A program made the position numbers and the translations under genes. A DNA stretch of 64,000 nucleotides from Acidobacteriota bacterium (lineage in GTDB: Bacteria; Acidobacteriota; Terriglobia; Acidiferrales; UBA7541). The first letter of the stretch is position 1, and each line of letters starts with the position of its first letter. This document shows positions 26,571-34,855 of this stretch, piece after piece. A model generated the notes under the pieces. That model saw only the letters and a list, made by a program, of their open reading frames with translations, made no database searches and was not told the origin of the DNA. Where the stretch lies: contig JABCZN010000013.1 in assembly GCA_013289665.1 (NCBI GenBank), forward strand, positions 85,341-149,340, written 5' to 3'.

Positions 26571-28331
26571 CTACGGCACGCCCGGTGCGGGGACGGCGGC
26601 TTGTTTGGTTTCGTGCGCTTCGACTGCCGCCGTTATCCGATTCAGCAGCTCTCCGAAACCGCTAAAGTCGATCTTAGCCGCGTTATCTTTGACATATTCC
26701 GACAGGATGTGCTTTCCGAAATGTTTTGACGAATCGGCCTTGTTGTCCGGGCTAAAAGTCTTTCCGCCGAGTTTAAGGTTCTGGATATCTTGAGTGAAAC
26801 AGTCCTCTATCTTTGATTCCGTGGCCGGCGGGTTCAATGGGGTCAGCGTCACGTATAGGTTTCCCGCTACGTGGACAAGTATGTCCATCCTTTCCACTTT
26901 ATTTTTCGTTAGCTTCCTTATAGTGGCCAGGATTGGCTCACATGCTGAATCGTTGTCGACGATAAGAACGGCCGCGGAACTCATGCCTGGAGACTTAAAT
27001 TTTTTTAGCTCATCGCAGTAGGCCCTGATAAACGCGTCCAGAAACGAAGCCCCTCCATCGAGCTGTAAAACACGGCCAGTGCTCGTGTTTACCGTTTTCA
27101 GAATCCGAACGTTCAGACTAATCTGCCCGTTGGGCAACACCGTTGCAAGCTTGGGGTAGACCGCAGCTAGGCTTTTGATTGCGCATTGAAGGTAGACATT
27201 ATCGGTTTTTCCCTCGCATACGAGCACGGGCACGGAGGCTGCGTAGAAGTCCTTGAACATAAGGAACCGGCGGTACAGTCTCTCTTTGGAGCGAAGGGCA
27301 GCCTTAACTTGCTGCTTCCGGGATTCGTCCTTGGCCACAATCTCGGAATTATGAATGTCGACCGCATTTATGTGACCGAACATGCCCTGCAGCTGAGCCA
27401 TGGTCCCATCGACCATGACCGGCATCGGCACGCCTTGAGCGTTAGGTACCATCCGCAGGCGCTGGTACTTACCCGTATTAAACAGTCTGTTAGCCATCGC
27501 GCGAACTATCCGGCGGTATTCGGTGCGGACGTTCACTTTCCGATTTACAACGAGGCCGGTCACAACTTGGCGAGTGCCTTGGTATTGCATCCGCGTTTTT
27601 AGCGGATTGATCGTGAATCCTGCACTGACAACGGCCTCTGCCAGTTGGTCTCCCACTTCCCATTTGTGGGCGTCGCCCGCGGAACGTCTCGCGATGCTCG
27701 GCGGGAAATTGGGCTTGTTCGTAGAAAACGTGATGTCATCTGCGTAGCGAGAGTAGCTGCAGCCGTTTGCGGATGCCAGCTTACACAACCGAATGTCCAA
27801 GATATGTCCCACCAAGTTCGAGATCACGGGGGAGCAAGGAGCACCTTGGGGCAAGCCATCGTCGGTGCATGCGATTTGGGCGAGCACGGTTGCAACCTTC
27901 TGGTGTAAAAGAAAATTAGCGTCCTTGATAAAAAGGCCGCGAACTCGGCCCCGATTGATCGTCGGAAAGAAATCCTGAAGGTCGATATTGAATACGTATC
28001 GCCGCCTCTTATGTTTCACGGCGTTAGAGATGATTGACCGATTCCGCTTGAATCCGTGGGCTAGTTCATCTTTGAATTTGCGTTTCCGATTGATTTCGTC
28101 CAAGCAGTTCTGCAGCAAATCGGACAGACGCCGTTGCAGAAGCCGAAGCTCGGGCGATGGAGCATTTATTGTTCGAAGTCCGCCGCCACGCTTCGGCACC
28201 GCGAACGTGGTGTATTTGGTCAGCGGGGGCTTCTTGTAGAGGATGAATGCGAGCGCGCTGGGCTTGAAGTCAAGTAGGGTAGCCACTTCCGCTAGAGTGG
28301 ATGCGGCTTTGAGGAGTGTAAGTTGCGACAT
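26571..28331 (-). CDS. Retron reverse transcriptase fused to a TOPRIM domain (Ec67/Eco2-like)
   Basis: A 586-residue protein. Residues 30-290 form a retron-type RT: VFNIDLQDFFPTI (first catalytic Asp117), GLPQGAPCSPVISNL, YADD at 196-199, NPLKTRM and the retron-specific VTGLVVN at 257-263. After a linker a TOPRIM domain follows: VLVCEGKTDNVYL (Glu373) and VLIVDNDSA (Asp459, Asp461). RT-TOPRIM fusion is the architecture of retron Ec67 (Eco2), an anti-phage system in which RT makes branched msDNA and the TOPRIM part is the effector. All catalytic residues are present. The start lies 15 bases after a candidate msr-msd RNA. It sits between the integrase module and the tRNA att site. Confidence 0.9.
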   Translation of the reverse strand: MSQLTLLKAASTLAEVATLLDFKPSALAFILYKKPPLTKYTTFAVPKRGGGLRTINAPSPELRLLQRRLSDLLQNCLDEINRKRKFKDELAHGFKRNRSIISNAVKHKRRRYVFNIDLQDFFPTINRGRVRGLFIKDANFLLHQKVATVLAQIACTDDGLPQGAPCSPVISNLVGHILDIRLCKLASANGCSYSRYADDITFSTNKPNFPPSIARRSAGDAHKWEVGDQLAEAVVSAGFTINPLKTRMQYQGTRQVVTGLVVNRKVNVRTEYRRIVRAMANRLFNTGKYQRLRMVPNAQGVPMPVMVDGTMAQLQGMFGHINAVDIHNSEIVAKDESRKQQVKAALRSKERLYRRFLMFKDFYAASVPVLVCEGKTDNVYLQCAIKSLAAVYPKLATVLPNGQISLNVRILKTVNTSTGRVLQLDGGASFLDAFIRAYCDELKKFKSPGMSSAAVLIVDNDSACEPILATIRKLTKNKVERMDILVHVAGNLYVTLTPLNPPATESKIEDCFTQDIQNLKLGGKTFSPDNKADSSKHFGKHILSEYVKDNAAKIDFSGFGELLNRITAAVEAHETKQAAVPAPGVP

Positions 28332-28346
28332 GCCGACGAGGTAAGA

Positions 28347-28475
28347 TGCCTACAGCCACTCTTACGCGGAGCTAACAGTGCGCGGGCATCACATCACACA
28401 GCGCGAGTGCCAGCAAACCCATCAGACATTGTTGTCACGTGCCACGATACGCGGCAAAAGATCTGGCTGTAGGCA
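28347..28475 (-). ncRNA. Candidate retron msr-msd RNA
   Basis: On the minus strand the segment begins TGCCTACAGCCA and ends with its exact reverse complement TGGCTGTAGGCA, the layout of retron a1/a2 repeats. A G follows a1 at once (CCAGATC), as expected for the branching guanosine. Next are a hairpin TGCCGCG-TAT-CGTGGCA and a small one, GACA-ACAA-TGTC, as in msr. A long imperfect stem follows (GCTGGCA with TGTTAGC, inner GCGC/GCGC), fitting msd. It lies directly upstream of the RT gene on the same strand, as known retron RNAs do. The gap 28332-28569 holds no protein gene. Exact ends are inferred. Confidence 0.7.
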
Positions 28476-28569
28476 GTCGAGAGAGTAGCACATTTCGTAA
28501 TCACGTGCTCCCAAACGGATCAGTTGTACCGCGTCCTCGTCCGTGACGCGGGCCCAACGGCTCTTGCAT

Positions 28570-29391
28570 CTATTGATGTTTGCGTTTAGGCTCATGATTC
28601 CCGAACTTCTGCATCGTTTTCGAGTACACGGAATGCGTCAACCGTTTCATCGTGTGGATTGCGCTTTTGAAGTATGCAGCATCCGCTTTGAGGCGCTCGC
28701 CCACACTCCCCCGCGCCTGTGTCCCGGCTTTTGATATGTAAACTTCATTTGCGATCCCCGAATTGTGAACGATTATGTCCCGCGTGGCCTTGATCTCGGC
28801 GAAGGAATCTTTCAGTTTCTGCTCAATCTTGATGGAAAGAACCGACTCCACGTAGTCGAAGTACCGTTCTGGAGGGCCGTAGAATACGGCCAGCAACTGC
28901 TTTTGTATTACCGTATCTAAGATTTCATCGACCGAGGCCGATTTGATAATCAACGCCAGTCCCACATTTTTGTCCGCCTGTTTCCCATCGACGCTGAGTT
29001 GCAATTTTTCGGGGAACCACCTAAATATGGTTCTCAATACACCCTGTAAGTAGTCCTCGGTTACCGCAACTCCAGTAACTAGCAGTTGCTCATACACCCC
29101 TCGGGCACTGGCTACATGGAGCAGCTTTGAAAGCTGGTCGGCATCTCGAGTTACGATTGTGCTCTCACCGTTCGCCGCTGGGGCCTCAAACTCGACATCG
29201 TCGCCGTCATCATTTTCAGCGACGCGCTTCTGCATCTCAAGGAGCGCCTGTGAAGTTAACCCCGCCAATACGTACAAATCATTGAGAGACCTGATTGTCT
29301 GTGTCCGCGAAGGCCGAAACACTCTATCGTTACGTTTGCCAGTTTTCGAGTCGCCCAAATGCGCCTCCTTGCAATCGGATAAGAATTTCAA
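28570..29391 (-). CDS. HEPN-like protein upstream of the retron
   Basis: A 273-residue protein. The C-terminal part is helical with RDIIVH at residues 204-209, an R-x4-H motif in the HEPN ribonuclease style, in the context EIKATRDIIVHNSGIANEVY. The N-terminal half has an acidic patch and helices but no motif I recognise. HEPN proteins often act as RNA-cleaving effectors or RNA-binding partners in defence and toxin systems. It is transcribed towards the retron, 94 bases from the RNA candidate, and 57 bases after the upstream peptidase-like gene. It could be part of the same defence cassette or independent. Confidence 0.65.
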   Translation of the reverse strand: MKFLSDCKEAHLGDSKTGKRNDRVFRPSRTQTIRSLNDLYVLAGLTSQALLEMQKRVAENDDGDDVEFEAPAANGESTIVTRDADQLSKLLHVASARGVYEQLLVTGVAVTEDYLQGVLRTIFRWFPEKLQLSVDGKQADKNVGLALIIKSASVDEILDTVIQKQLLAVFYGPPERYFDYVESVLSIKIEQKLKDSFAEIKATRDIIVHNSGIANEVYISKAGTQARGSVGERLKADAAYFKSAIHTMKRLTHSVYSKTMQKFGNHEPKRKHQ

Positions 29392-29448
29392 AATGATTTC
29401 GCAGCACTTTACACATGCTTTCGCCCAAAGCTTGTTCGTTTGATGTTC

Positions 29449-30021
29449 TTAGGGAAGAGGGGCAGACTGGCCTGACGGCGCCGAAAGGTAACGGAGCAGG
29501 CGTGCCTCGTCGAGCAGGAAGGTTGCGACGTCCTTGCCTGGGTATACGTTCAGAGTGCGCTCCACGTCCAAACCTATCTCATGCCGCAATGCATTCGCTA
29601 CGCACTTGCATTCTCTCTCTCTAAGCGCAATGATCTTTCTGGCTGGTTCCAAATAAAGGTCGAACGACGTCTCTCCCGAGAGGCGCTGGATATCCTCCAG
29701 ATCCCTCTTGGCCCCCTCTTTGTCGAATTCGCCATGAAAGAAGAGGTCTGCTGCTACTCCCGCGGCCTTAGCGACGCACTTGTCTTCGATGGTCGATCCT
29801 TTCCAGCTGTAGACTGCCTGGAGAATCCACTGGCCTTGAGTACCGTTGGACACAACGCCCACAGCAATCCCCAGGACTCTGGCGCTTAAGTGATGTGCTG
29901 CCGTAATGTGGCCCGCTTCATGTTCTGCTGAGGGCAAGATGGCGGATTCCACCTGGTCGGCGGGAATGATGAGGGGCATCTCTTCGCCGTTCGCCCGCAA
30001 TCGAAATCTCATAGGATTCAT
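29449..30021 (-). CDS. FtsH-peptidase-like (M41-type) zinc protease domain protein
   Basis: A 190-residue stand-alone peptidase-like protein. It carries HEAGH at residues 34-38 (the zinc-binding HExxH with catalytic Glu) in the context AEHEAGHITAAHHL, and GAKRDLEDIQ near residue 103, where the Asp matches the third zinc ligand of the FtsH motif GAxxDL. No AAA+ domain or membrane segment is present, so it is not FtsH itself but a detached peptidase module. It lies between the integrase and the HEPN-like gene on the same strand. Such modules on mobile elements are poorly described. Confidence 0.7.
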   Translation of the reverse strand: MNPMRFRLRANGEEMPLIIPADQVESAILPSAEHEAGHITAAHHLSARVLGIAVGVVSNGTQGQWILQAVYSWKGSTIEDKCVAKAAGVAADLFFHGEFDKEGAKRDLEDIQRLSGETSFDLYLEPARKIIALRERECKCVANALRHEIGLDVERTLNVYPGKDVATFLLDEARLLRYLSAPSGQSAPLP

Positions 30022-30161
30022 GTCTCTACTTTACCTCGGGGGCGACTATACGTTGGTGATAAGGAGTCGCGTTTCCACGAGTCCTAAGATTAAGCGGCGT
30101 CCGACCGTGATATGGCTGTTAGCTGCTGACAATTTTGCCGTACGCTTTCGCTGGACACTAT

Positions 30162-31316
30162 TCAATTGATCTGACCAGTTTTCCCCTGCATCTCTGGCGT
30201 ACCTTTTCCGTCCGTGAGCACGACGGGGTCATTCCTCCAAGCGGCCCTCAGGTCGGCCTCGATTTGCTCTTGGCGCGAACGCGTCCAAGGTGCGTAATGG
30301 CGCTCCGTAATTCTAATGCTGCTATGTCCGAGGAGTATCGAAACTCTATCGAGCGGGACGCCAGCAAGTAACAGCTCGACGGCGAACGTGTCCCGCAATC
30401 TGTGCGCATGCCCGGTTGGAACCCTCGCCAATTCAAAGAGGCGCTGTAACCTGCGTTGCCATTTTCCTTTGGCGCTACGGACGGTTGACTTGCCTGTCCA
30501 GAAGAAATAGCGTGCACTCGAATGCGGAGCTGCATCCAACGCCTTGACAACCATGTCCGGCAGCACGCAATAGACCGGTACCCCCGTCTTCTCGGTGTGC
30601 AGCAGTAGCTTGTTCTTTTGAATGCGATTCACGTCAAGCTGGGTTGCATCTCCGATTCTCAACCCCGAATATCGCAGCAGCAAAACAAAAGCGCGGAGGC
30701 GTTGTGCATTGCGAATGCCCGCGCTCTTGCCGTAAGGCTCAAGCGCGGCAAGAATGCGAATCATCTCTTTCCGCGTGAACGGCATTGTCGGCTTGTTTGG
30801 AACTTTTGGAGCTTTCAGTTCAGTTGCCGGATTGTCGTCAATCCATTTTCTCTTTTCGGCGAAGCGCATGAACGCCCTGAGCCGTTCCAACTTTTTGAGG
30901 CTTGTGCGAGGCCCCTCCGTCCACGTTGTGCGAAATGTTGCAAGCATGTCTAGGTCGAGCTGCTTGAGGAAGTGCAGCTTGTACGTTTCCGCGAAACCGT
31001 CGAGCTGTCGGAAGAGTAGGCGGTATTTATACAGCGTGGAGTGGTTCAGTTTCCGTGCTTCTGCGTCCGCGATAAACTTTTCGTGAGCGTTCTTAATCAT
31101 GACCTGTTGTTCCGGCCGCCGTGTGCGCCGATCCTCAGATTCCCACTCGCGGACCATCTCTTGCGCTCGCTGCCAGTCGCGAAGCTTCAGAGACTCACGT
31201 ATTTCTTTCCCGCCGAGTGTTCCGTCAACCCAAATAGGGCACTGGCAATGCCGATATTTCCTCCCCTTTGCGCGTTGCTTGCAGCTTCTGCGGTGACGGC
31301 GATAGATGGTGAGCAT
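30162..31316 (-). CDS. Tyrosine integrase of element 1
   Basis: A full-length 384-residue site-specific recombinase. It starts with a Cys/His-containing N-terminal segment (RRSCKQRAKGRKYRHCQCPI), continues with a SAM-like core-binding domain (residues 95-170) and ends with the catalytic domain, which has the R-H-x-x-R-H-Y set: YSGLRIGDATQL, HAHRLRDTFAVELL, LLGHSSIRITERHY with the nucleophile Tyr. It should recombine at the tRNA-Lys 3' end. It is 3.7 kb from the att copy with the retron cassette between, an arrangement often seen for cargo genes near the integrase. Confidence 0.92.
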   Translation of the reverse strand: MLTIYRRHRRSCKQRAKGRKYRHCQCPIWVDGTLGGKEIRESLKLRDWQRAQEMVREWESEDRRTRRPEQQVMIKNAHEKFIADAEARKLNHSTLYKYRLLFRQLDGFAETYKLHFLKQLDLDMLATFRTTWTEGPRTSLKKLERLRAFMRFAEKRKWIDDNPATELKAPKVPNKPTMPFTRKEMIRILAALEPYGKSAGIRNAQRLRAFVLLLRYSGLRIGDATQLDVNRIQKNKLLLHTEKTGVPVYCVLPDMVVKALDAAPHSSARYFFWTGKSTVRSAKGKWQRRLQRLFELARVPTGHAHRLRDTFAVELLLAGVPLDRVSILLGHSSIRITERHYAPWTRSRQEQIEADLRAAWRNDPVVLTDGKGTPEMQGKTGQIN

Positions 31317-31328
31317 TGTGGAACGCTC

Positions 31329-31622
31329 CTACCTCATAGGGGATTTCAATGATAGACGAGAATGAACCCGTTCGAGCACGGTCTGCGGAATGCGTAACGT
31401 AACATATCTTCTCTTGTGCCTCGGACTCCGTTCACCTATCACGAGCACTCCCGGTTCGCTCTCGAAAAGCTCGCGAACTTTGTCGGGACTCAAACTCCAC
31501 ATTTCGGCGATTTCCGTAACGGCGTAGTGCCGCTCGGAATGCGCCGAACTGACAACGCCAATGGAAGTTCCCGTGGGCTGGGCAAGAGGTTTTTCCTGGC
31601 TGTACTGATAGTGATTTGCCAT
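31329..31622 (-). CDS. Excisionase-like helix-turn-helix protein
   Basis: A 97-residue protein with a MerR/excisionase-type winged HTH: YAVTEIAEMWSLSPDKVREL, then EPGVLVIGER and RRYVTLRIPQTVLERV. It ends 12 bases before the integrase start, is co-directional with it and is preceded by AGGAGG seven bases before ATG. Such a protein usually directs excision or regulates integrase. Upstream on the minus strand is a TATATATA tract that may be the -10 of the integrase operon. Confidence 0.7.
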   Translation of the reverse strand: MANHYQYSQEKPLAQPTGTSIGVVSSAHSERHYAVTEIAEMWSLSPDKVRELFESEPGVLVIGERSPRHKRRYVTLRIPQTVLERVHSRLSLKSPMR

Positions 31623-31750
31623 TGGCTACCTCCTGCATGGTGTATATATATAGCACTAGGAGAATTGCGATGCAAGCGGAAGAGTGGTGCTGTGAGACAG
31701 TTGGGCGACGTATAACCGCGCCGTCTCGGAAGGGTTGGCTTGAGTCCAGC

Positions 31751-31771
31751 TGTATTATCTGTAATAATACA
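31751..31771 (+). promoter_or_regulatory. Perfect operator palindrome before the GntR gene
   Basis: TGTATTAT-CTGTA-ATAATACA: two perfect 8-base arms with a five-base spacer, ending seven bases before the start codon at 31778. The position suggests the binding site for the GntR-type repressor it precedes, giving autoregulation of the transporter operon. Confidence 0.65.
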
Positions 31772-31777
31772 CACCAA

Positions 31778-32197
31778 ATGATTCCTTTCCACGTCGACTT
31801 CGCTCCTGGCTCTCCTCTGTACGAGCAGGTCGTCTACGCTGCCACCAAAGCCATCGTCTCTGGCCGACTCATTCCGGGCGACGATTTTCCTTCTGTCCGT
31901 GTCCTAAGCCGCGAACTCAAAATCAATCCGAACACCGCGCACAAGGTCGTAACCCGCCTCGTCGATGTAGGCCTACTCGAAATCCGTCAGGGTTCCGCTC
32001 CGGTTGTTGCCAATCGCCCTGCCCCAAGTAAAGACGAGAAAACCAACCTCCTCCAGAGCGAAGTGGAACACCTCGTTGTGGAAGCCAAACGTCTCCGCAT
32101 TGAACTTGACGATGTCCAGGGGGCCATCGCCAGACATTGGGCCCGTCTCACGCTAAAAACGGAAGGCAAGTCCGACTCCAGCAAAGGAGGCCGCTAG
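31778..32197 (+). CDS. GntR-family regulator (YtrA type)
   Basis: A 139-residue regulator with an N-terminal winged HTH of the GntR family: GSPLYEQVVYAATKAIVSGR, then PSVRVLSRELKINPNTAHKV. The short C-terminal tail, without a large effector domain, is the mark of the YtrA subfamily, which usually controls adjacent ABC transporter genes. The ATG at 31778 lies just after a palindromic operator. It is followed after six bases by an ATPase gene and then a permease gene, so a repressor of its own operon is the likely role. The signal it senses is unknown. Confidence 0.88.
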   Translation: MIPFHVDFAPGSPLYEQVVYAATKAIVSGRLIPGDDFPSVRVLSRELKINPNTAHKVVTRLVDVGLLEIRQGSAPVVANRPAPSKDEKTNLLQSEVEHLVVEAKRLRIELDDVQGAIARHWARLTLKTEGKSDSSKGGR

Positions 32198-32203
32198 CCG
32201 CTC

Positions 32204-33100
32204 ATGCCCCAAGCTATCCATACTGACCAGCTCAGCAAGCACTTCGGCCGTGTCATTGCTCTGGACCGCGTCAATCTCGACGTGCAGGAAGGCGCGCTCT
32301 ACGCCCTCGTCGGCCAGAACGGCGCGGGTAAGACCACTACCATCAAAGTGCTCATGAATCTGATCCGGGCGACGGGGGGCTCCGCTATTGTTCTGGGAAC
32401 GGACTCGCACAACATCCATGGGAAGTCATACACCCAAATCGGTTACGTTTCTGAAAATCAGGAAATGCCCGAATGGATGAAGACCGGCGCGCTCTTGAAA
32501 TATCTACGGGAGTTCTATTCCACCTGGGATTCAGACCTCGAACAATCTCTCGTCAAGCAGTTCGATCTTCCGCTCGACCGAAAAATCAAAACCCTATCTC
32601 GAGGCATGAAAATGAAACTGGCTCTTGCCAGCGCCCTGGCGTTTCATCCACGTCTCATCGTTCTCGATGAGCCTTTTGGCGGCCTCGATCCGCTCGTCCG
32701 CGATCAGGTCATCGAAAGTCTTCTAGAGCGCGCCGCAGAATCCACGGTATTCATCTCTTCTCACGACCTCGCCGAAATCGAAAGCTTCTCGAGCCACGTT
32801 GGCTTTCTCGAATCCGGCAGACTTCTCTTCTCCGAGGAGATGTCCACACTCTCTACGCGCTTCCGCGAAGTGGAAATCACCACAGAGGCCGCTACCCCTC
32901 TTCCCGTACAGCTACCCGCGTCCTGGCTCCATCCCAAATCTTTGGGCGCACTCGTTCGTTTTGTCGACTCCCGCTTCGACGAACACAAAACTCTCGCCGA
33001 AATCCACCGCCTTTTCCCGAATGCCAAGGACGTTCAATTCCGTGCTCTATCTCTTCGCGCTATCTTCTTGGCTATGGCCCGCAAACCCGAAGAGGCCTGA
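32204..33100 (+). CDS. ABC transporter ATP-binding protein
   Basis: A 298-residue ATPase. Walker A is GQNGAGKTTT (residues 37-46), the signature is LSRGMKMKLALASAL near residue 130, Walker B is LIVLDEPFGGLDP and the switch His is in VFISSHDLAEIE. The extra C-terminal part (residues 215-298) is common in ABC-2 type exporters such as bacitracin or YtrB-like systems. Partners are the regulator upstream and the permease three bases downstream. The YtrA-ABC arrangement suggests export or protection against a cell-envelope agent. Confidence 0.93.
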   Translation: MPQAIHTDQLSKHFGRVIALDRVNLDVQEGALYALVGQNGAGKTTTIKVLMNLIRATGGSAIVLGTDSHNIHGKSYTQIGYVSENQEMPEWMKTGALLKYLREFYSTWDSDLEQSLVKQFDLPLDRKIKTLSRGMKMKLALASALAFHPRLIVLDEPFGGLDPLVRDQVIESLLERAAESTVFISSHDLAEIESFSSHVGFLESGRLLFSEEMSTLSTRFREVEITTEAATPLPVQLPASWLHPKSLGALVRFVDSRFDEHKTLAEIHRLFPNAKDVQFRALSLRAIFLAMARKPEEA

Positions 33101-33103
33101 CCC

Positions 33104-34711
33104 ATGAGCAAAATCCTCCACATCTTCAAAAAAGACATTCGCCGCCACTGGCTCGAAATTCTCATCTCCCTGGCCCTTCTGGCCATCTACACTCGCCGGG
33201 AACTTCATCTTTGGCAGAACTCATCGGACATGTTTTTCTCCTCTCCATTCAGCTTTCTCCTCTCCGGTAGCTATATCCCTTTTTTTCTTGCGCTTTCTTG
33301 GGTCTTCCTCATCCTTCGCGTTGTGCACAGCGAAACTCTTGTCGGTGATCGTCAGTGGTGGGTTACCAAACCCTACCAGTGGTGGCAGCTTCTCCTCGCC
33401 AAGCTTTTCTTCATCTTTGTCTTCGTCTCCGTGCCACTATTCCATGTCCAACTTCTCCTCCTATATCACGCTGGCTTTTCAACGCTTGCCAATATCGGCC
33501 GCCTTTTCCTGATGCAGTTCACCCTCCCGCTCATCATCATTGTCTTTGCCTTTGCTCTTGCCTCCCTCACGAAAAATCTCGCACAAGCCCTGCTGGGCAT
33601 CGGTATAGTGGTCGTCGTTCTCATCGCAGGTATCTGGCTCGACTCTATCACCAGCCACATGACCGGTGACTCCTCGCGAGCCATAGACACTCTCGAATCC
33701 CTCCTCCTCTTCGGTTCACTCATCCTTGTGCCAGTCTGGCAATTCGCTCGCCGTAGAACCTGGACCTCTCGGGCTACCATCGCTGCGTGTGCCGGCGTAG
33801 CTACGGTTCTTTCCCTCATTCCTTTCAGCAGGAGCGTCGAGGAATCCTACCCACTCATCTCCCTCAGTGCCTCTCCTGCACAGTTCTCGACCCCTACCAT
33901 TCCAAAGGCCCCGGACAATCCATCTGGCTTGCCGAGCTTCATGTCAGAAGCAGTCCTGTCCATCCCACTGAATGTGTCTGGAGTCGTTCCAGGCTCAGTC
34001 GTTCTTATCAATGGCGTGAACTTGACCGTGGATTCTTCCGATGACGCCCATTGGACCCGTGGCTGGGTCGGCCAATACCAGCAGCTTTGGCCTGGGAGCC
34101 AACGCCAGAATCTCAACTATCAGGTCAAACGGAAGGAATATGAGAAAGCTAAGGCGAAGCTTCAAAACCTGCACATCCAGCTTGCGCTCTCCGAATATCA
34201 GGAGGCCGACGCTCGCACACTTGTCCTTCCCGCCACCATTTTCCGCGACAACGATCTCGGCATCTGTCGTCTCTCGATGAGAGGCTATCAAGTCCTCGAA
34301 TGCCGCAAACCCTTCCATTCCCCCGCCTACATGGGCCGTTTTGATGCCCCTCAGTCGCCGTGTGGATCTGTCCGGAGATTTCCAAATAACTCTCCCACGA
34401 ATCTCGATGTGGCATACGCTTGGTCAGGTCCAACAATCGAGGTCTTCCCAGACCCTGGCCTGAATCCGATTGTTGACTACCAAGTGAGCTTTAATCCCGT
34501 CCCCCGAATCCCCGATCCCCACAGCACAGCGCCAATCGAGCACAGCGCTGTTTACCTTTGCCCCGGTGCCGAACTGCGTCTCGCTCGCCCTGTCTTCAAA
34601 CGCCGTTTCCTCATCCAACTGGAACTCCCCGCCGTCCATCTTCAGGATCTCGTCGAGCGTGATTCGTTTGGCGGAGCCGGTGTCTCGATCGACCTACGCA
34701 TCCCCAGGTAG
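33104..34711 (+). CDS. ABC-2 type permease with large soluble domain
   Basis: A 535-residue protein. The first 250 residues contain about six membrane helices (HWLEILISLALLAIY, FFLALSWVFLILRVV, then FALASLTKNLAQALLGIGIV). The rest, from about residue 255, is a Pro-rich soluble domain without cysteines or a motif I recognise, probably on the outer side of the membrane. It follows the ATPase by three bases and is clearly its partner. Standard ABC-2 permeases are shorter, so the large extracytoplasmic domain is unusual and may bind the substrate. Confidence 0.8.
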   Translation: MSKILHIFKKDIRRHWLEILISLALLAIYTRRELHLWQNSSDMFFSSPFSFLLSGSYIPFFLALSWVFLILRVVHSETLVGDRQWWVTKPYQWWQLLLAKLFFIFVFVSVPLFHVQLLLLYHAGFSTLANIGRLFLMQFTLPLIIIVFAFALASLTKNLAQALLGIGIVVVVLIAGIWLDSITSHMTGDSSRAIDTLESLLLFGSLILVPVWQFARRRTWTSRATIAACAGVATVLSLIPFSRSVEESYPLISLSASPAQFSTPTIPKAPDNPSGLPSFMSEAVLSIPLNVSGVVPGSVVLINGVNLTVDSSDDAHWTRGWVGQYQQLWPGSQRQNLNYQVKRKEYEKAKAKLQNLHIQLALSEYQEADARTLVLPATIFRDNDLGICRLSMRGYQVLECRKPFHSPAYMGRFDAPQSPCGSVRRFPNNSPTNLDVAYAWSGPTIEVFPDPGLNPIVDYQVSFNPVPRIPDPHSTAPIEHSAVYLCPGAELRLARPVFKRRFLIQLELPAVHLQDLVERDSFGGAGVSIDLRIPR

Positions 34712-34855
34712 GCATGTAAAGATCCCAGCGATGCAACCGTTCTAACCTTTATCAAGACTTGAGCATTTTCAGCGTCATCGATAACTCCTGTATTGGGCGA
34801 ACGAATCTGCCCGGTCGCAGCACTCAAGCCGCCAAAACAGGACTAGAATGTGGCG

